Positions 11,482-25,330 of a stretch of 64,000 bases of DNA are shown here, piece by piece (within the stretch, counting starts at the first letter, position 1; the number at the start of each line of letters is the position of its first letter). This DNA is from Climacteris rufus (lineage: Eukaryota > Chordata > Aves > Passeriformes > Climacteridae), in NCBI GenBank assembly GCA_013398175.1, contig VZRZ01000222.1, forward strand, positions 892,655 to 956,654. The letters run 5' to 3'. Under the pieces are notes generated by a model that saw only the letters and a list, made by a program, of their open reading frames with translations, was not told the origin of the DNA and searched no databases. A program made the translations under genes and the position numbers.

Positions 11482-14444
11482 CAATGAAACAGCCACTTTG
11501 TGTTTCAGTCTCTAAACATCCTATCCCAGAAGAGGATCTTCAGAGACTCTTCGTCCTTGCTAAAGGGCTTTACTTAATGGGGTGTTACATGAAAAAGCAT
11601 ATCTGTCTTTCAGGAAAATGTGCCCTGCAGGCTCACTGAAACAGTGGTAATATCTAGAGGAAAAGAAAACCAGGATATGAAATATGTCCTGGCTAATGTA
11701 AGTTTAAATATATATTAAGTCACTCTGCCAGGACGGGAAAACTCCGGCGTTATAAATTTCCCAGCAACCTGTGTGCATTAAGTAGGTGTCAGGGGACCCT
11801 GCTCCCCTTCAACGAGGAGCCACATCCTCCAAGCAGTGAATTCTGCTGTCAAAGGCTTGAATCACGCTTGCAGAAGCTGCCCAAGCCAGCTCTGAGCTCA
11901 CTCTCCAGACAGACCTCCACTGCAGGGAAGCCACAGCATTGTGGGGCCTGGGGCCCATCCCCGGCCCGTGGGCTGATCCTCTGCAGCAGTTCCACTTTGA
12001 CTGATACACGAGCTGGGAATTTAAAGCCCCTACAGGTATATCACAAAGGGTTTCATCATTCTTCAAATGACAGATCATTTGGAACACCTTAGTTATGTTG
12101 GACTATTTCCTTTGTGACCCAGGATATGAATCTTACACCTCACTTAGCTGGATCTGTATGTAACAAGAACAAACCAATTGCTTAAGATACAATATAAAGA
12201 AAGTTTAGCTGATAACTTTTATTTCAAAACTCTGCATTCCCCATATGGTTGAACCAAAGCTTTAAATTTGGATGTACTTAAAGATGCTTTCTTTTTTTTC
12301 CTGGTGCATATAGAAGCTTATGGGCAGGTAGCACTAAGAGTCAGCTAGTCTGTTATGAAGGAAGTGAACACATATCCAGATATAGGCTTCAGAGAAGACA
12401 CCACACCCACACCCCCCATATCTTTCATCAGGCAGGATTTTCCTGAAAAATAGCAATGAATATGGCACTCATGTTCACACTCCTCTACTCATGGTTCATC
12501 TAAGAACTGCTTCCTTCTGGCACTGAGTCACCCATCTTACCTGTCAGAAGGGATAATTACTCCTCTGTGTTACATCAACTCAGTTATCTAGAAAGGAAAA
12601 AACAAAATTTCCCAATTTTACTCATAACACTTTCACAAGAGAGATTTAGGATGTAGCAGTCAAATTTTAAAATTCCTTCCTATATGATCCCAGCTAAAAA
12701 CTCTCTCTTCTTTCTCATTTGATTTTGACTTGGTTCAAGAGTGTGTGTCTTGTATGCAACTGCTGAAATCTTCTGCAATCATCAAAACCCTCACAATATG
12801 TACAATTGTGGAATTAATCTGAAAAAGTTTTGGTGTTTGGAAGGCAAAGATTCTGTGTCAACTTCAGCATTTTATGAGTGATATGGAAATTCCCAGTGTT
12901 TACCTCAAGAGCCCAAGTACCTTCACCTCTGAAGCCAGCAACCAACAGTTACATTTGTACCTCTTCTGTTGGTTCAGCTCTGTGCTGTGCTGTTTTCACC
13001 ACATCAGTCCCAGCTGTCCTATTCTTGAATCACTTTTTGTCCTGCTCTTTAATATACAACTTGCTGTAGAAGGAGAAAATGTGAATAGCGGTGCAGATTT
13101 TTTCTTAAAATAAATGCTCTCTTAATCAAAATTGGATGACTAACAGGCATAAAATTATGGCTCTAATACCATGTATAATCGTTTATCTCATTGCAAAGAG
13201 GCATACATCATTTGCATTGTATTCCAGTAGTGTTTTATACCCACTTTACCATAATCTAAATGAGCATGCACAGCACAGACAAATAGAGATTCTAGCCCAT
13301 TTTATGCATTTGCCTGGAGAGCACAATAATGTTTGTTGTGGGTGCTTTTAAAAATTGTGTTCCTATAAATAAACACATTAAAATGTAAATAAAATGCAGT
13401 GGGCAAACATGCTGCCTGAGCAGTTTTAATTGTGAGATATGCTTTCCACAAAGAAGAGATGTTTTTAAAATTTTTTTTTTCTGGACAGCAATTTTAATAA
13501 AGTATATTTGAAACTTACATGAGCTATGGAATAAGTTTGTTGAAGAGAATTTAAACCTGTGGATACAACAGCTCAGCATGCGGGTACTGCCAACCACATT
13601 CACAGCTCAGATTAGATATTATTTTTGTCTGCCCACTCCTCATTATCTGGGATGTACTTAACAGTCCAAGCCAGAGACTCAGCTTTAAGCAACCTTAAAA
13701 ATTTATAAAAATGGCAACCACAAAAGTATGTATTTCTTTCCTGGAAATTACTTCTGCACAAAGGCTGTAAGAAGCTTTCACTTCTCCAGCTGCAGCATCC
13801 TTCCTATTTCCAAAACCACCGCAGCTGTGAAGTTCAATAATGCATAGTCCTTCAGGGACAGCAAGTATGGCTTCACAGTATCTTCAAGAGCTGATTGTCA
13901 GCTCCCATGTATGACTTTACATCCTTTTCTGACCTTGCAAATCTGTGAAAAACTGTCACTTAAAACTCTGACATTTTTATGAGAGACAAGCTGATCTTAT
14001 ACCTAATTTAGGGAACTTTATAAAGCTTTGCTTCTTCACAAGGATAACTGACTCGGCACAGCTGATCTTAGTGTACAGAAGTATGAGGCTTTACAAGCAG
14101 AAAGATAAGCATACTAAAATACATGGTAAAATTCTCTTCTGTATTCTTAAAATCATTTATCTGTGACATATGTGGCATGAAGATGAAAATATTATATGGT
14201 CTACAGGTTTTATTGTTACTTCACTTGGACTGAACTGCATTGCTGATGCTTAATGCACCATTTGTGTAACATGCTTTTCTGATTCTGCCCACAACCTAAG
14301 GCTACCATCCAAAAATCAAAGGAGCGTACAATCTTGACACAAATTAACCTCAAAAATAAACTATAGCTGTATGAAAGAACTGTGAAGTTCTACCTGGGGA
14401 TTACTTGCTCAAATAATGGGAACATGACAGAGATGGTAGGAGGA

Positions 14445-14546
14445 TTAATTGAAGATGTCCCTGCTCATCACAGGAGTGTTGGTCTAGATGGCCTTTAAAG
14501 GTCCCTTCCAACACAAACTATTCTATGATTCTATGATTTTATGATT
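14445..14546 (+). mobile_element. CR1 LINE 3' end fragment
   Basis: The block reads TGTCCCTGCTCATCACAGGA, then TTGGTCTAGATGGCC, then GGTCCCTTCCAACACAAAC, and ends in three ATTCTATG-type octamers at about 14520-14546. This is the 3' untranslated end of an avian CR1 in sense orientation. Only about 100 bases remain, in keeping with the usual 5' truncation of CR1. No protein-coding part is present. Confidence 0.88.
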
Positions 14547-15341
14547 GATCCCAGCAAAATAAAACAGACAGATGGATACTCTACACAGCACATTAAAACC
14601 TTTAGAGTTCAGCAGGGTATCATTCCTCTTTTTCCATCAGTCTGTCTTGTACAGATTTAGCACTTAAGAGAGTAACTACATTACATACAGGCACATGGTA
14701 CAAGTAGGTTTATATGTTTATATGTGGAAATTAAGTATTCTATGTTATTTGTCTTGGTAAGCATTGTGAAGGTAGTTTATTTTCTGTATGTCCAGCTCTT
14801 ATTATTGACTCACATTCAGTGTTCTGCTGCTGGGCTTAATTGCTCTCCTCTACTACTTTAAATTTTAGCCCTGCTTTCCATCAGCACAATATTAAAAACA
14901 ATATTTTGTCTTTACACAGTCATGCTTCTGCATTCATTCCATTTTTTTCCCCTGCAAAATCTGCCCTCTTTCAGTAACTCCCCATCTTGTATACCAGAGA
15001 CGTGTTCAGCTTTGACCACTAGTTCTGCCTCATTTGCTTCATCTCTTCTTTAAAAGTATTCCCCTTTAGCTTACATGCTTTTTTTTTCTCCTAAATTAAT
15101 TTAAAATTCATTTTATCAGTCCTCAGTGTTTATCTCAGCCTAGCTTTTTAGAGAAATCAATTTTCTATGTGTCTATATATGACATAGTGTCAAGATACTC
15201 TTATGTCCAAGCAAAACATGTCCTTTAATATACTTTTCTTTGGCTATTCAGGACTGTCCACACAGAAATATTGCACATTCATCAAATTTGATTGCCTGGT
15301 CTTTAAACAACAGCAATTGTTCTTTCTATATTACACATTCA
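14547..15341. other. Non-genic AT-rich spacer
   Basis: Between the CR1 tail and the SINE I see only AT-rich unique sequence with pyrimidine-rich patches (about 14930-15090). There is no open frame of note. Confidence 0.5.
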
Positions 15342-15471
15342 TGGAATCACAGAATGTTCTGAGTTGGAAGGGACCCACAAGGATCACTGAGTCCCACTCT
15401 CAAGTGAACGGCCCATACGGGGATTGAACACACAACCTTGGTGTTTATCAGCTCTGACCAACTCAGATAAT
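15342..15471 (-). mobile_element. tRNA-derived SINE with CR1-like tail (TguSINE1-like)
   Basis: Read on the minus strand, the element begins at about 15471 with a tRNA-like head and ends at about 15342 with a CR1-type 3' tail. The head contains a box A-like word (minus of 15455-15469), a CACCAAGG core, and a box B-like TGTTCAATCCC (minus of 15420-15430) followed by CGTATGGGCC. This order and wording fit an isoleucine tRNA, with a few bases missing around the anticodon loop. The tail (minus of about 15342-15385) carries CCTTGTGGGTCCCTTCCAA and ends ATTCTGTGATTCCAT, which is CR1 3' sequence. A tRNA-Ile/CR1 chimera is known from songbirds as TguSINE1; that name is from memory. SINEs are transcribed from the tRNA promoter and copied by the partner LINE enzyme. 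It is degenerate and unlikely to be mobile. Confidence 0.78.
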
Positions 15472-18400
15472 TCTAGTAACTTTTCTCTCCAACTTTCTCC
15501 CAAAAATACGGAAACACCACTGCCCTCTTTCTGTCTTTTGATGTTTCCCTATCTGTTAACAAGATGTGGAAAAAAAAATAATTCTAAAGACTTTTCTTCC
15601 TTTACCTTAATGATTTCTCTAGAATTTGTGAATATCATTCATCTAGATCAGGTACCTTGTCAAAATGTAATGGTTCCATATACTTAACTGAGTGATCTAG
15701 CATAATAATAAAGCCTTTAATACTTTCTGTGGGAAATACATTTTCATCTTCCAGATGTGACCTTCAGCTTTTTTCAGAAATGCCTATACTATGGAAGAGA
15801 AAACACATTGAGTTCTCTGAGATACATTCTGTACTAACAACACCTCTTATTCATGTTGCTTTATGACCTTGTAAGCTAGATTTGACAGATAACTCTGTAC
15901 ACATTCTATGCTTATAAAACCATTTCCTTTTACCATATTAATGCCATTAATTAGCATTATTATTACCAACATTAAAGTCTAAATTTTGCTTATCATCAAT
16001 TTATCATCAATATCTGCAGCTTTCCTTGCAGCTACAAGAACTCTCCCTTTTTCATACGAAGCACTTTCTTCCTCCATAAGTAATTTTATTGAGTGTGAGG
16101 TAAACTCTGGGTTATCTGGTCCAAGCAACCTAGCTTACACTTGACATTCACATACTTGTCACATACGTAAGTGCATACTTTGAGAGCTTTTACCTTCTGC
16201 ATCAGACCATTGTACAGAATAGAACCATCTGTAGCCATCTGTAATGAGATGTACAGAAAGGGGGGAATTCTAAATTTGCTTCACACCACCAGACTTGTGC
16301 ATGTGATGTTGGGTGTTATAAGAAGGAGGCAGAAGTTCGCAGGCCTAACAGCACTGCTAGCTGTGCAGAGCACTGGAGTGAGAGGATGCATAACATACTG
16401 GAGCCTGTTCATTCATGTAATATAAACTGACAACACTGATATTCTGTACTGCAGACAGAGCTTGGGCCAGTATGTATATGTATGATATTACAGACATGAC
16501 AAAACTTGAACATTGCGATTCAGTTTTCCACAGTGCTCAGGTACGAAGCGCCTGTCTGGTGCTCTCCAACATAAGCCTCTTGTTAGATCCTGTGTTATTA
16601 GTTTTACATCATTTCACTAAATGTTGCCTGACAAAAGTTTTGTGGATATGCAGAAAAAGAGGACCTGGGTGTATATATGTATCTGTGTATATGTACAGAG
16701 TCTGGAGAAACTAACTACACAACCAACAATAAAATCATCAAAATACACAAGGAGACAGCTGTTACTGTGAAAGTCTTACAATATGACACATCATGACACA
16801 AGACATGGTACATTTGACTATCTAAACTAAAATACATACACCTTTATATACATATGCTAGATAACAATCTTTGCATGGCTTTCTCCACAATCAGATCACT
16901 ACCTGAGCAGCAGCAAGTCCTTGTTTCAGAGAGCTGCAATGCAAGCTTGTTCATTCCAAGCAGTGCCATTCTGGGAGTCTATGCCAGTTTGCACTGATCC
17001 CATTTGCACCCCCCATCAGTTCACGGTATCACCCTCATTATGTGTCTTTTACTGCTATTGTGTCTTTCATCTGCAGATCACTTCCCTTCCATGTACTGTC
17101 ATCTCCACCCTTTTCCTTGGAAGAGTATTTCACTTTACTGCTTCTATATTTCAAGCTTGCAGCTCTCCCCGCTTGCTTTGTCTAATTGACACTTAAAACC
17201 TTTTTCAGAATGAAATAACTAATTAAATTATTTTGATCAGCTTCCAAAATTTTCCTGAGGAAATCCATAATGTATAGGTTTGCATTATAATTTCCTTAGG
17301 TATTTCATTTAGGTACTTTTGGAGCATTTTTGCATTCATTGGGACAGAGATAAAGAAGCAAGCTTGGCTTAGTAGGGAAGCTGGCTTGGGAAACTGTTTC
17401 CAAAGAGTGCTATATATCAGTCTGTGACTAAGTAATAGAATATAACTACATTCTCCTTTAAGCATAGACTAGAGTCTTCCAAACCCATGGAAGTGATCTA
17501 ACCATCACACTGCAAAATCAGGGTTACACTTATTCATACTCCCACTCTGTAGCTCACTGAATCTTTAAATCTTTTATACAATCTACCATATCTTCCGGGG
17601 CAGAGTTTGAAAATACTTGTCCTCCCCAGCAGTCTATATGCTGGGGAACTTTCCAGGTCAGATTGTGCTTGTACTAGCAGAAAAAGGGACTGAAACGAGA
17701 TGTCCTCTTGAAAAGGCTGAGGAGGAGGTGAGAGGAATCACCACCTACTTCTCCTCTGGTTCCCTTTTAGAAGAAAATATTAATTCTGCTATGTGTTTTT
17801 CTATGAAGAAGAGGATTAAGTTCCTGCTTTCATGGCTGTAAATCATGTGTGGAGAGAAATACATGAAGAGAAATGCACAGTTAAGCAAATAAGCCTCCAA
17901 GATGCTGGGGATTTAAAACATGAGTGAGTCCGCAGGGCTTTGCTATTGCTACCTCAGCTGGCTCACTGCTTAGGGTTGTGCACACCACTATGGATCATAC
18001 ATTCTTTCTTTGCCATTGTATAGGAAACCTACAACTCCAACTCAAGGCTACAGATTCTGCTACGTGTCTCCAAATATCACATGGTACCAAAGTCCCTGTT
18101 TGCCAAAAACTCAAATGCCTGTAACTTATCAGTAACTTCATTACTTCTTTTACACACATAATACTGTATGCTTTTGCTCGTTCAGTCACATGAAACGTTT
18201 CAGCACCTGCAACAGACCACAATATACATGCAGATGTATGAATACCAGCACCATCAGGCAACATGTACTGATGTACTGTATTTAAATCCTTAATGCACCA
18301 ATGGGCACCAAACCTGGCAGATGCTGACACCACTGATGTGTGCCTCATATACCTGCTTTTGTGCCTTACCATCCCATGTATGACATGTCAGAAGTCATGC

Positions 18401-21400
18401 CTCCAGCTGTTCTGTGTTTTCATGGCCTTGCTATAGCTCTGAATTTCTCTCCTCCTCATCCACTGTTCCCCTCACCACAGCCAGGATACTGCTCCTTGTG
18501 TGATCTCACTGCTGTAGCAGGGGACAGGGGCAAGGAGCAGGACAGAGTTGTCAGATGTACTGGGGTGGTTTGAAGTTGTAGGTCCTGCAAGAAGACCTCA
18601 TTGCACAGGGTATCTCAGGAGTGAAGTGGAAAGTTTCAAGGTTCCTGATATCCTTATGCTGCAATTTGCAGTATGATTTACAGGTCTTCTTCTCTCCCTA
18701 GTCAGATGCATCATCAGCTCCATAGTCAGCAAGACAGAGTGAGATGTCAACTCTCCCCCTTCCACTGTCCCTCAAAACCTCAGAGACGCTTTGTCCCAAG
18801 GCCCTAACAGAGCAACTGGAGTGATTTTCTCACACTGAGGGAGTCAGTCACAGTGTGGGCTGAACCCTGGTCCTGAACTGTCTGTGATGAAACCACCTGA
18901 CTCTGAACTTTCATAACCTGTGCTAATAAAGTCATTGAGTGATCATGACTATTTTATGTTAACTTCTTTTACATGTGTTTCAGTCGCTAAAAAGGCAATT
19001 TTATCTCCTGAAGAAGGCATTCTAAGTGAAACTCAGAAATGTGACCTGGAAAGATCATATAAATGGGATTTTTCTCTGTCATCTCTCTATGCTTTTGATT
19101 ATTCTTGGCATTGTATAATGTTAAGATATAAATAGAAAGCATTTTGAAAATGTCATAATATCCTGAGTCTAATAAGAGAATACCAGAGCTGGAAAATATG
19201 CTTAAGAAGTCAAGATTACATAGCAAACTCAAGATGAAGAATTAAACTGGGCTTCCCTGCAATGGAACTTAACTGCTACAAAAAAAATGTGAACTGTGAG
19301 CTCAAGCTGGAAGCTACAATTGAAATGTAAACATTCCTTATTGAAAGCAAGATGCTGCATTAATAACAGCAACCACAAAAGCTGAAGATTTGTGGCATTA
19401 CTGGATAGAGCAGTGATGCTTTTTCACCCTTTCAAGTGGATCTAATTCAGATGCTGTCCCCCAGCTAACGCAAACACTCAAAGTCCTTGTACTTGATCCT
19501 TCAGCACAGCATGAATTTGTTTTGGAATATTCTCACTGAATTGATTTCTTTTTCTCTCGCCTTTCTATCTCGTATATAAATGACTCTCATCTCTTTTCAG
19601 GTTTGCTGTATCTTAACTCTGCACAGGTAAAAGGGCTGGTACTGCTGAGCTTTTCCAATTCTCATAAATTAAATCAGAATATTTACTAAAAATCAAAATT
19701 AATTATTTCTTTTCGATTTTTGAACCTAAAGCAAACAGCAATTTCTGTTTTAATTTGTACAGAACCAATAGCTACAAATTCACCCCAGACTATGTGGAAC
19801 AGAGTTTGGCCACTAGAACATGCCTGAGAGTATTTCATGGGCTCAGCACCACTCTGCATCACCCCTCCAAGAGGCAGCAACCACTGACTCCTCTGGAGTC
19901 TGGAGATGGCCAAGAAGAGTCACAAACATGGCTAGAATTGCTTTTGACTGGTACTGAAGCATAACTGAAGTTATAATAATAAAGCCATGGGAATAAGATG
20001 ATAGGTGCTGATGTAACTCTAGTGAAAATTTCAAATAATGATCGGAGAGATCAATAAAAATTAAGCTCTTAACATAGTAAATAAAATGGCTTGGAAGTAT
20101 TCCAGAAATGAATATATGAAGCAGAAAACATTACATATAATTAATGCAATCTCCATGGAGCTTTGTCCAAACTGACATTTATTGCATTATACCATCCCAT
20201 TCAAAGTCCCTTGTTCAGACAACTAAGGCAACCAATGAAAACCCAATGAAAAATACCTTTTTTCACTCTAAACCCTAGCTTCTTTATTACAATGAAGTGA
20301 AGATAAGCCTTTGAGTAATTAAACATGACTGGTCAGAAAAGAAAACACTAACAAACAGCAACTAGGATCAATGTAATCTGACAGTCAAAGCTGCAGAAGG
20401 GCAAGGTCTGTCACACTGCCACTGCCCCATTGTGGAATTAACATCCACAGTAATAAGCAAGACAACAGGGGTCTTAAAAATTCTACAGCTGAGAATAAAG
20501 ATTTTTTTTTTCACCTGACCTGAGCAAAAATATTTTTGGCTGTTAATTGCATGATGGTAGATAGAACATCCTTTGAAGTTTAAGAGTTACCTGCCTACTT
20601 AAAAGACGTCTTCTAAGATAGGTCATTTTTCTTCCAAATGTGGCTGATCTCTTCCATGTGAACACAAATTCTCACTGCTGCTTTGTCATTTGTCAAGAAA
20701 ATTGCAATCAGTATTATTTTAATCCAACTCTCATATGGAGTGTTGAACCTTTTATTTGTTTCAATGAATAAAAAATTTGAACTGTGACTGTGCTCAGTAT
20801 ATGAAAAAAATGCTAGATTCTCCTTTTCACTTGTAAGCTTTGAATTATGGACCATCTAATTGCCTGGCAGCAACTGAAGTTCTTAAATTATAAACAGTGA
20901 ATTATCGTCTTGCTTTTGATATTAAAACAAAGAATTAGACAAGTTTTGGAGATAATGAAAATTTAATATAATCCGTAAAAAGTCACTATAAATTGATGTT
21001 CATATTTTTTCAATTTTTTTTCTTTTTCAATTTTTAAATTAACATTTCTTGGACTTGATTGCATTAATTCAGTTTTAGAAATGACTATCACGTTGGACAA
21101 TTCTCCATACATATGTACCAAATGTTTACATTCACTGCAGTCATCAGAAGTTATGGGAAAGTTGTGTGTACCTTCCTATGAAGAAGGTCAATTCCCTCAA
21201 CTCCAAAATCCTTAAATGCATACAACAAAGGTAATTTTGCTGATTTTTTAGAAAAGTATAAGCAAGTGTCCTGTCATGATGCATATTTTTGCACCCAGAG
21301 TGACATTCCTTTTTTGAAGAGTTTTAGCATCTGTAACAAGTAATATTTATAACAAGTGAAAAGTAGGTCTTGAGAAAATCAAGCTGACATTTAGAGAGCT

Positions 21401-24263
21401 ACATTTGGTGCAACTCAAATTTACTGCAGCTGCGGTATAAATCACCTGAGCACTGCCAGAGATGAGCTACTTATGTCTGTATACACACAGAACAATTTAA
21501 ACTTCTCCACACTTAATTTCGAATAAAGGACAGTTTTATGGCTTATCAGGGCAGCACACATGATCTCAGGCATGACAAAGCCATGAAATCTGAAGGAACT
21601 TCCATCACAAAGAGCCTAAGAACACACCAATTTCTTTGAAACTACTCCACAGCCCTCTCCACTGAATCCAGCTGTAATGTGGGAATTTGGTGCAATTCCT
21701 TCTTAATTACATTGAATTTGCAGATGAAATTTGTAGAAAGTTAGAGATTCAATGCTCTCTACAGCACTTTACATTTTCAATAGTGCTGGAAAGAGGGGGC
21801 TGGGGGAATACAGGCAAGGATATAACTGAAATTTTAGGACCGATTATTGCTATAAAAAATACCTCTGTGGCAGCTTTTCACCAGGTACTGCTCAGCAAGT
21901 TGCCTGTCCTGACTGGGCAGAGAGTCTGGGGGGTACAGGAGTCCCAGAGCTCAGCTCCCGCGCAGGCGTGGAAGGGTCGCGGCCAGCACTGCCACACCCT
22001 CGGGGATGGCATGGAAGCCACAGCACTCACAGGGACTAGAGCCTTCATCCAGCAACTTTGGCTCAATGACACACAAGGGATGGAGGAAAATTAGACATTT
22101 AGGACTCAGCTAGGCCACATCAGTATTGGAAGATTTTGACAGATAGGGCATACTGGATTTAAGGAGGGATCTCATCTTAAGTTTTCCCCTTGAACTCAGT
22201 TTTACTATCTCCAAGTCAGTTTTTACAAGAAGTTTATCGACCATGGACTTTAAGGTAACATTTATGCTACTACAAGCTCAGGTATAAGGGAAACAATGGT
22301 GTGCTGATTCTTTTTAAAAATGGCATTGTGCACATTGGTGCTTGCCTTTTCCACATTTCAGTGTTGTCTAACAAACAGTACGGGCTGTGGCAAAATGGAA
22401 AAACAACTGGCTATAGAATAATGGTTGAAATGAAAAGAGAACTCTGATGACAAACCTTTATTCAGATGATGTTTCTCATCATAAAAATCAAGTTCCTATT
22501 TCCAAGCTTAAAAATTATATAATTCAGATGGTATTTTCAGATATCTTTGCCTGCTTACTACTCTTCCTTTTTTTTTTTATTTTGCGCAATTTTTAAACTC
22601 TTAAGAGTTGCCTTATCATTTTAATGACATACGAATAACCTCCAGATTGCTGTAATGTATTGGATTTCATTGAGAATTATTCTGAATATTTAAAGAAATA
22701 ATGGATAATATTAAAAGAGTTCCAGACTTAAAAAAAAAAAAAAAGGTACGTGTTAATGTTTAATAGCATTTTCCTGAAATCTGTAATTTTTAGTTAATTA
22801 ACTCCCTTTGAAATCTTTGAGTCACCTCATGAAGGAATAGAAAGTCTATGTTAGATTTAGGAGACTAATCATGCAATCAAAGAACAATTTAGTCCATATT
22901 CAGTGTGATCGCTACAGAAACAGTCAGACTTTAAAGTGTTCATTGCAACCTTTTCATGAACATGTTTACTTCTCAAGATAAATTACTCACTCACCCAGGA
23001 ACATCACTGATTTTGCAGGAGTGTCATAATCTAAAACCAAGCCACTCAAAACCTTGTAAATTTGAAGCTACAATTAAGAGTAACTTCTGATAGATTTAGG
23101 GGAAAAATACGAAGTTACATTACACAAATGCCCTTAACCTTGTTCTGCAGAGGTGATATTTAACAACTACATTTAAATATCTTATTCCATTAGGATCAAT
23201 TGGATTTTTCTAAAATGTGTTTCTTCTTTTTGGCATCCTACAGAGAAGACATAAGGTTGCTAAAGTACCGTACCTATGCTTTCCTTCCACTGGTTTGGAA
23301 CAACAGCTGCACATACCTGTGGGCATAATTTTGCAGCTAGGACATTAACCAATAGATCTGTCAGTCAGGAAGACATATAAATGATTCAAGTTGCATCCGT
23401 AATTGAATGTGCCTAAAAAGTAGGGGTCAAATAAAACATAGACAGCAATTAAAAAATCTGTCCCTTCTGGCAGATCTGACATGACCCCGATCTCTCCTGT
23501 CATACGACAATACTGTCACTCACACAATTGTTGTGGACTTGAAGGAGCTATTGACTGACACCATTGGGGACACCAGAATCAGGCCCAGAGATGCTCAGAT
23601 CACCAGGTGGATTCCACAAGTGTGATGGCTTGCCCAGTCTCATTTCCAACAGCATTTGTTGCACCCACTGCCAATGGTAGTGTTCTTACAAAATAAGCTT
23701 CACCCTTGATGCCAGGCTTTTCAAGAGCAACAAATCAGTCAGGGTCAAGATGTGGCTGATATGCTACAGCCTGTCCCTTAAATTTATGATTTCTCACAAT
23801 GGAGCCAATGCATGGAACACCATGAGGGGGAAATTTATTGCAGCTTCCTGTTCTAAGCACTGTCTGAACTGGAAAGAGGAGGGTATCACAGCCAACATAA
23901 ACTTACTGGCACAAGTGCAAAGTCTGCACCTGTCTGAACTTGCACAGAGAACACTCTGTGATTCACTGCTGGAAATCAGCTGAGGATGGTTATGTGTCTA
24001 TAGCACAAATCATCTCTTCCACATGGAAATGAAAAGCAATCCAGGGTCTGAACAGGATCTGCGGCTTCAAGGCTAATCCTGTACTGGTTGGTCCATCAGA
24101 TTTGCTCCTCTTCTGACAGGACTGCAGATCCCAACATTAGTCTTCTTCAGAAGAACATGGACTGAAATATGTACAGTGGAGAGAGATCTTTCTCACGCTT
24201 TGCTTTTTTGTTTGTTTAAAAGACAGTTATTCTCTCATTCTCTTTCTACACATTTGAAAAAAA
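15472..24263. other. 8.8 kb of mostly unique, non-genic sequence
   Basis: No gene or clear transposon was found. The longest open frames are 125 codons (minus, 17995-18372) and 135 codons (plus, 21687-22094), neither with a recognisable domain. A GC-richer stretch lies at about 21880-22030, including a short CpG-containing part near 21955-21985. At 18925-18930 an AATAAA follows about 400 bases of mixed sequence that could be an old LTR, but I could not define its ends. A 15-A run lies at about 22730-22744. Confidence 0.5.
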
Positions 24264-24300
24264 TACAGAATCATAGAAAGGTTTGGGTTGAAAGGCACCT
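24264..24300 (-). mobile_element. Short CR1 LINE 3' end fragment
   Basis: ACAGAATCATAGAAAGGTTT followed by GGGTTGAAAGGCACCT is the antisense of the CR1 3' terminus. The similarity stops at about 24300, so only about 37 bases can be assigned. It is a heavily truncated copy or the edge of a deleted one. Confidence 0.75.
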
Positions 24301-25109
24301 GGTTTGAATTGCCTACAGCTCTGTGACATCTTGAAACAATGCATGCAACTGCTACAACTTGAGCCAACGGGAGACAAAAAACCACAGATACTATATGGTG
24401 CTCATTCTATTTATCAGAGACTGCCAGATGACTGAAGCAGAGGCTACTGAGTTTCTCTGTATTTCTGGCTTTAGAAAATGTCAGACTGGTTGATTGTTGC
24501 TGCATTATGCCAGGCAATGTAAGTAAAGGAGCCCTCGTCTGTCCTCCTGTAAGCATGCCAGTATCTTCTCTGTTACTCAGGTATGAGATATATGTATCTC
24601 TGAGGTGCAGGAAATGCTCTAAGCCACAATTTAAAGGTGAGATAATCTTTGATGTTGGGGGTAGAAAACTACTTGCTTAAGGTAGAAAATTATGTCTGCA
24701 CAGAAGTCACAGCTGCTAATTGACTTTTCTACATGTTGGCTCCATGTAGTGGGGCCAGAAGAGAAATTTTTACGCTCCTGACAGCAGCAATACCCTGTCC
24801 ACACAAGCACATTTTCTAAAGCAGCACGGCTGGGCACATCCCAGCTCATCTTCTGCATCCTTATCAGTCATTCCTAATCAACTTTCTCATCCTAACTACT
24901 TCTTCATATTCTTTTTGGTTGCTGCAACGTTATGGCCCACAGGCAACTTATATTTTTTAGCTCATAATTTCATCCATTTCTAAATTATTGTCTCACTTTA
25001 AATCGCCATTAAAATGAAAATAGAAGAAGGGAAAAAAAAGGCCCTTTGCATACTTATTCACCAAGCAGCTTTCTTAGGTTCTTAGAGGTCTAATTATGAT
25101 ATGAAAACA
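24301..25109. other. Non-genic sequence
   Basis: No feature recognised. One minus open frame of 75 codons (24631-24858) looks random. Confidence 0.5.
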
Positions 25110-25330
25110 TGATTTCCAACTTTGCAGATGCTATTATATTGGAAGAGAATAAAAACAAATGAGGAATAATTAGGTAGTGCAGCCAGATATAAAAGAATTT
25201 AGATCATTTTATATTTCAGGAATAATAGATGGCAAATGCAAGGCTGTGCAAATAAATTGAGAGTAATTAGCCTCACAGTGTGGCACAAAATGTGGGACCC
25301 TGTTTAGAAAGACAAGAGGCTAAAACATGC
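25110..25330 (+). repeat. Possible ancient LINE reverse transcriptase remnant
   Basis: Near 25120-25150 the plus strand reads AACTTTGCAGATGC, giving N-F-A-D-A-I-I-L-E-E, which resembles the F-A-D-D catalytic box of CR1/L3-type reverse transcriptases with the second aspartate replaced by alanine. Further words, such as GGCAAATGCAAGG near 25231, fit the following region of such elements. The copy is very decayed, without an open frame, and the assignment is tentative. Confidence 0.35.

Larger units (their letters stand above)
2437..14444. other. 12 kb of mostly unique, AT-rich, non-genic sequence
   Basis: I find no gene, RNA gene or clear transposon in this stretch. Open frames are 60-140 codons with biased, AT-driven composition; the longest (minus, 2839-3261) has no domain I recognise. 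Two pockets are richer in G and C, at about 5500-5800 and 11790-12000, but neither shows a CpG cluster, a TATA box or splice-bounded coding structure. Simple repeats occur at 8637-8675 and 11455-11481. The stretch could be intronic or intergenic. Confidence 0.5.

Noticed and set aside
18500..18960. Possible old LTR ending with AATAAAG near 18925
   Set aside because: I could not find TG/CA ends or flanking duplications, and the AATAAA alone is weak evidence.
21687..22094. Plus-strand frame of 135 codons
   Set aside because: The second half reflects a GC-richer patch with an open frame on the other strand as well; no domain recognised.
23460..24000. Higher-complexity stretch with short frames that looked like a decayed gene
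   Set aside because: Translations in several frames on both strands gave frequent stops and no consistent homology.
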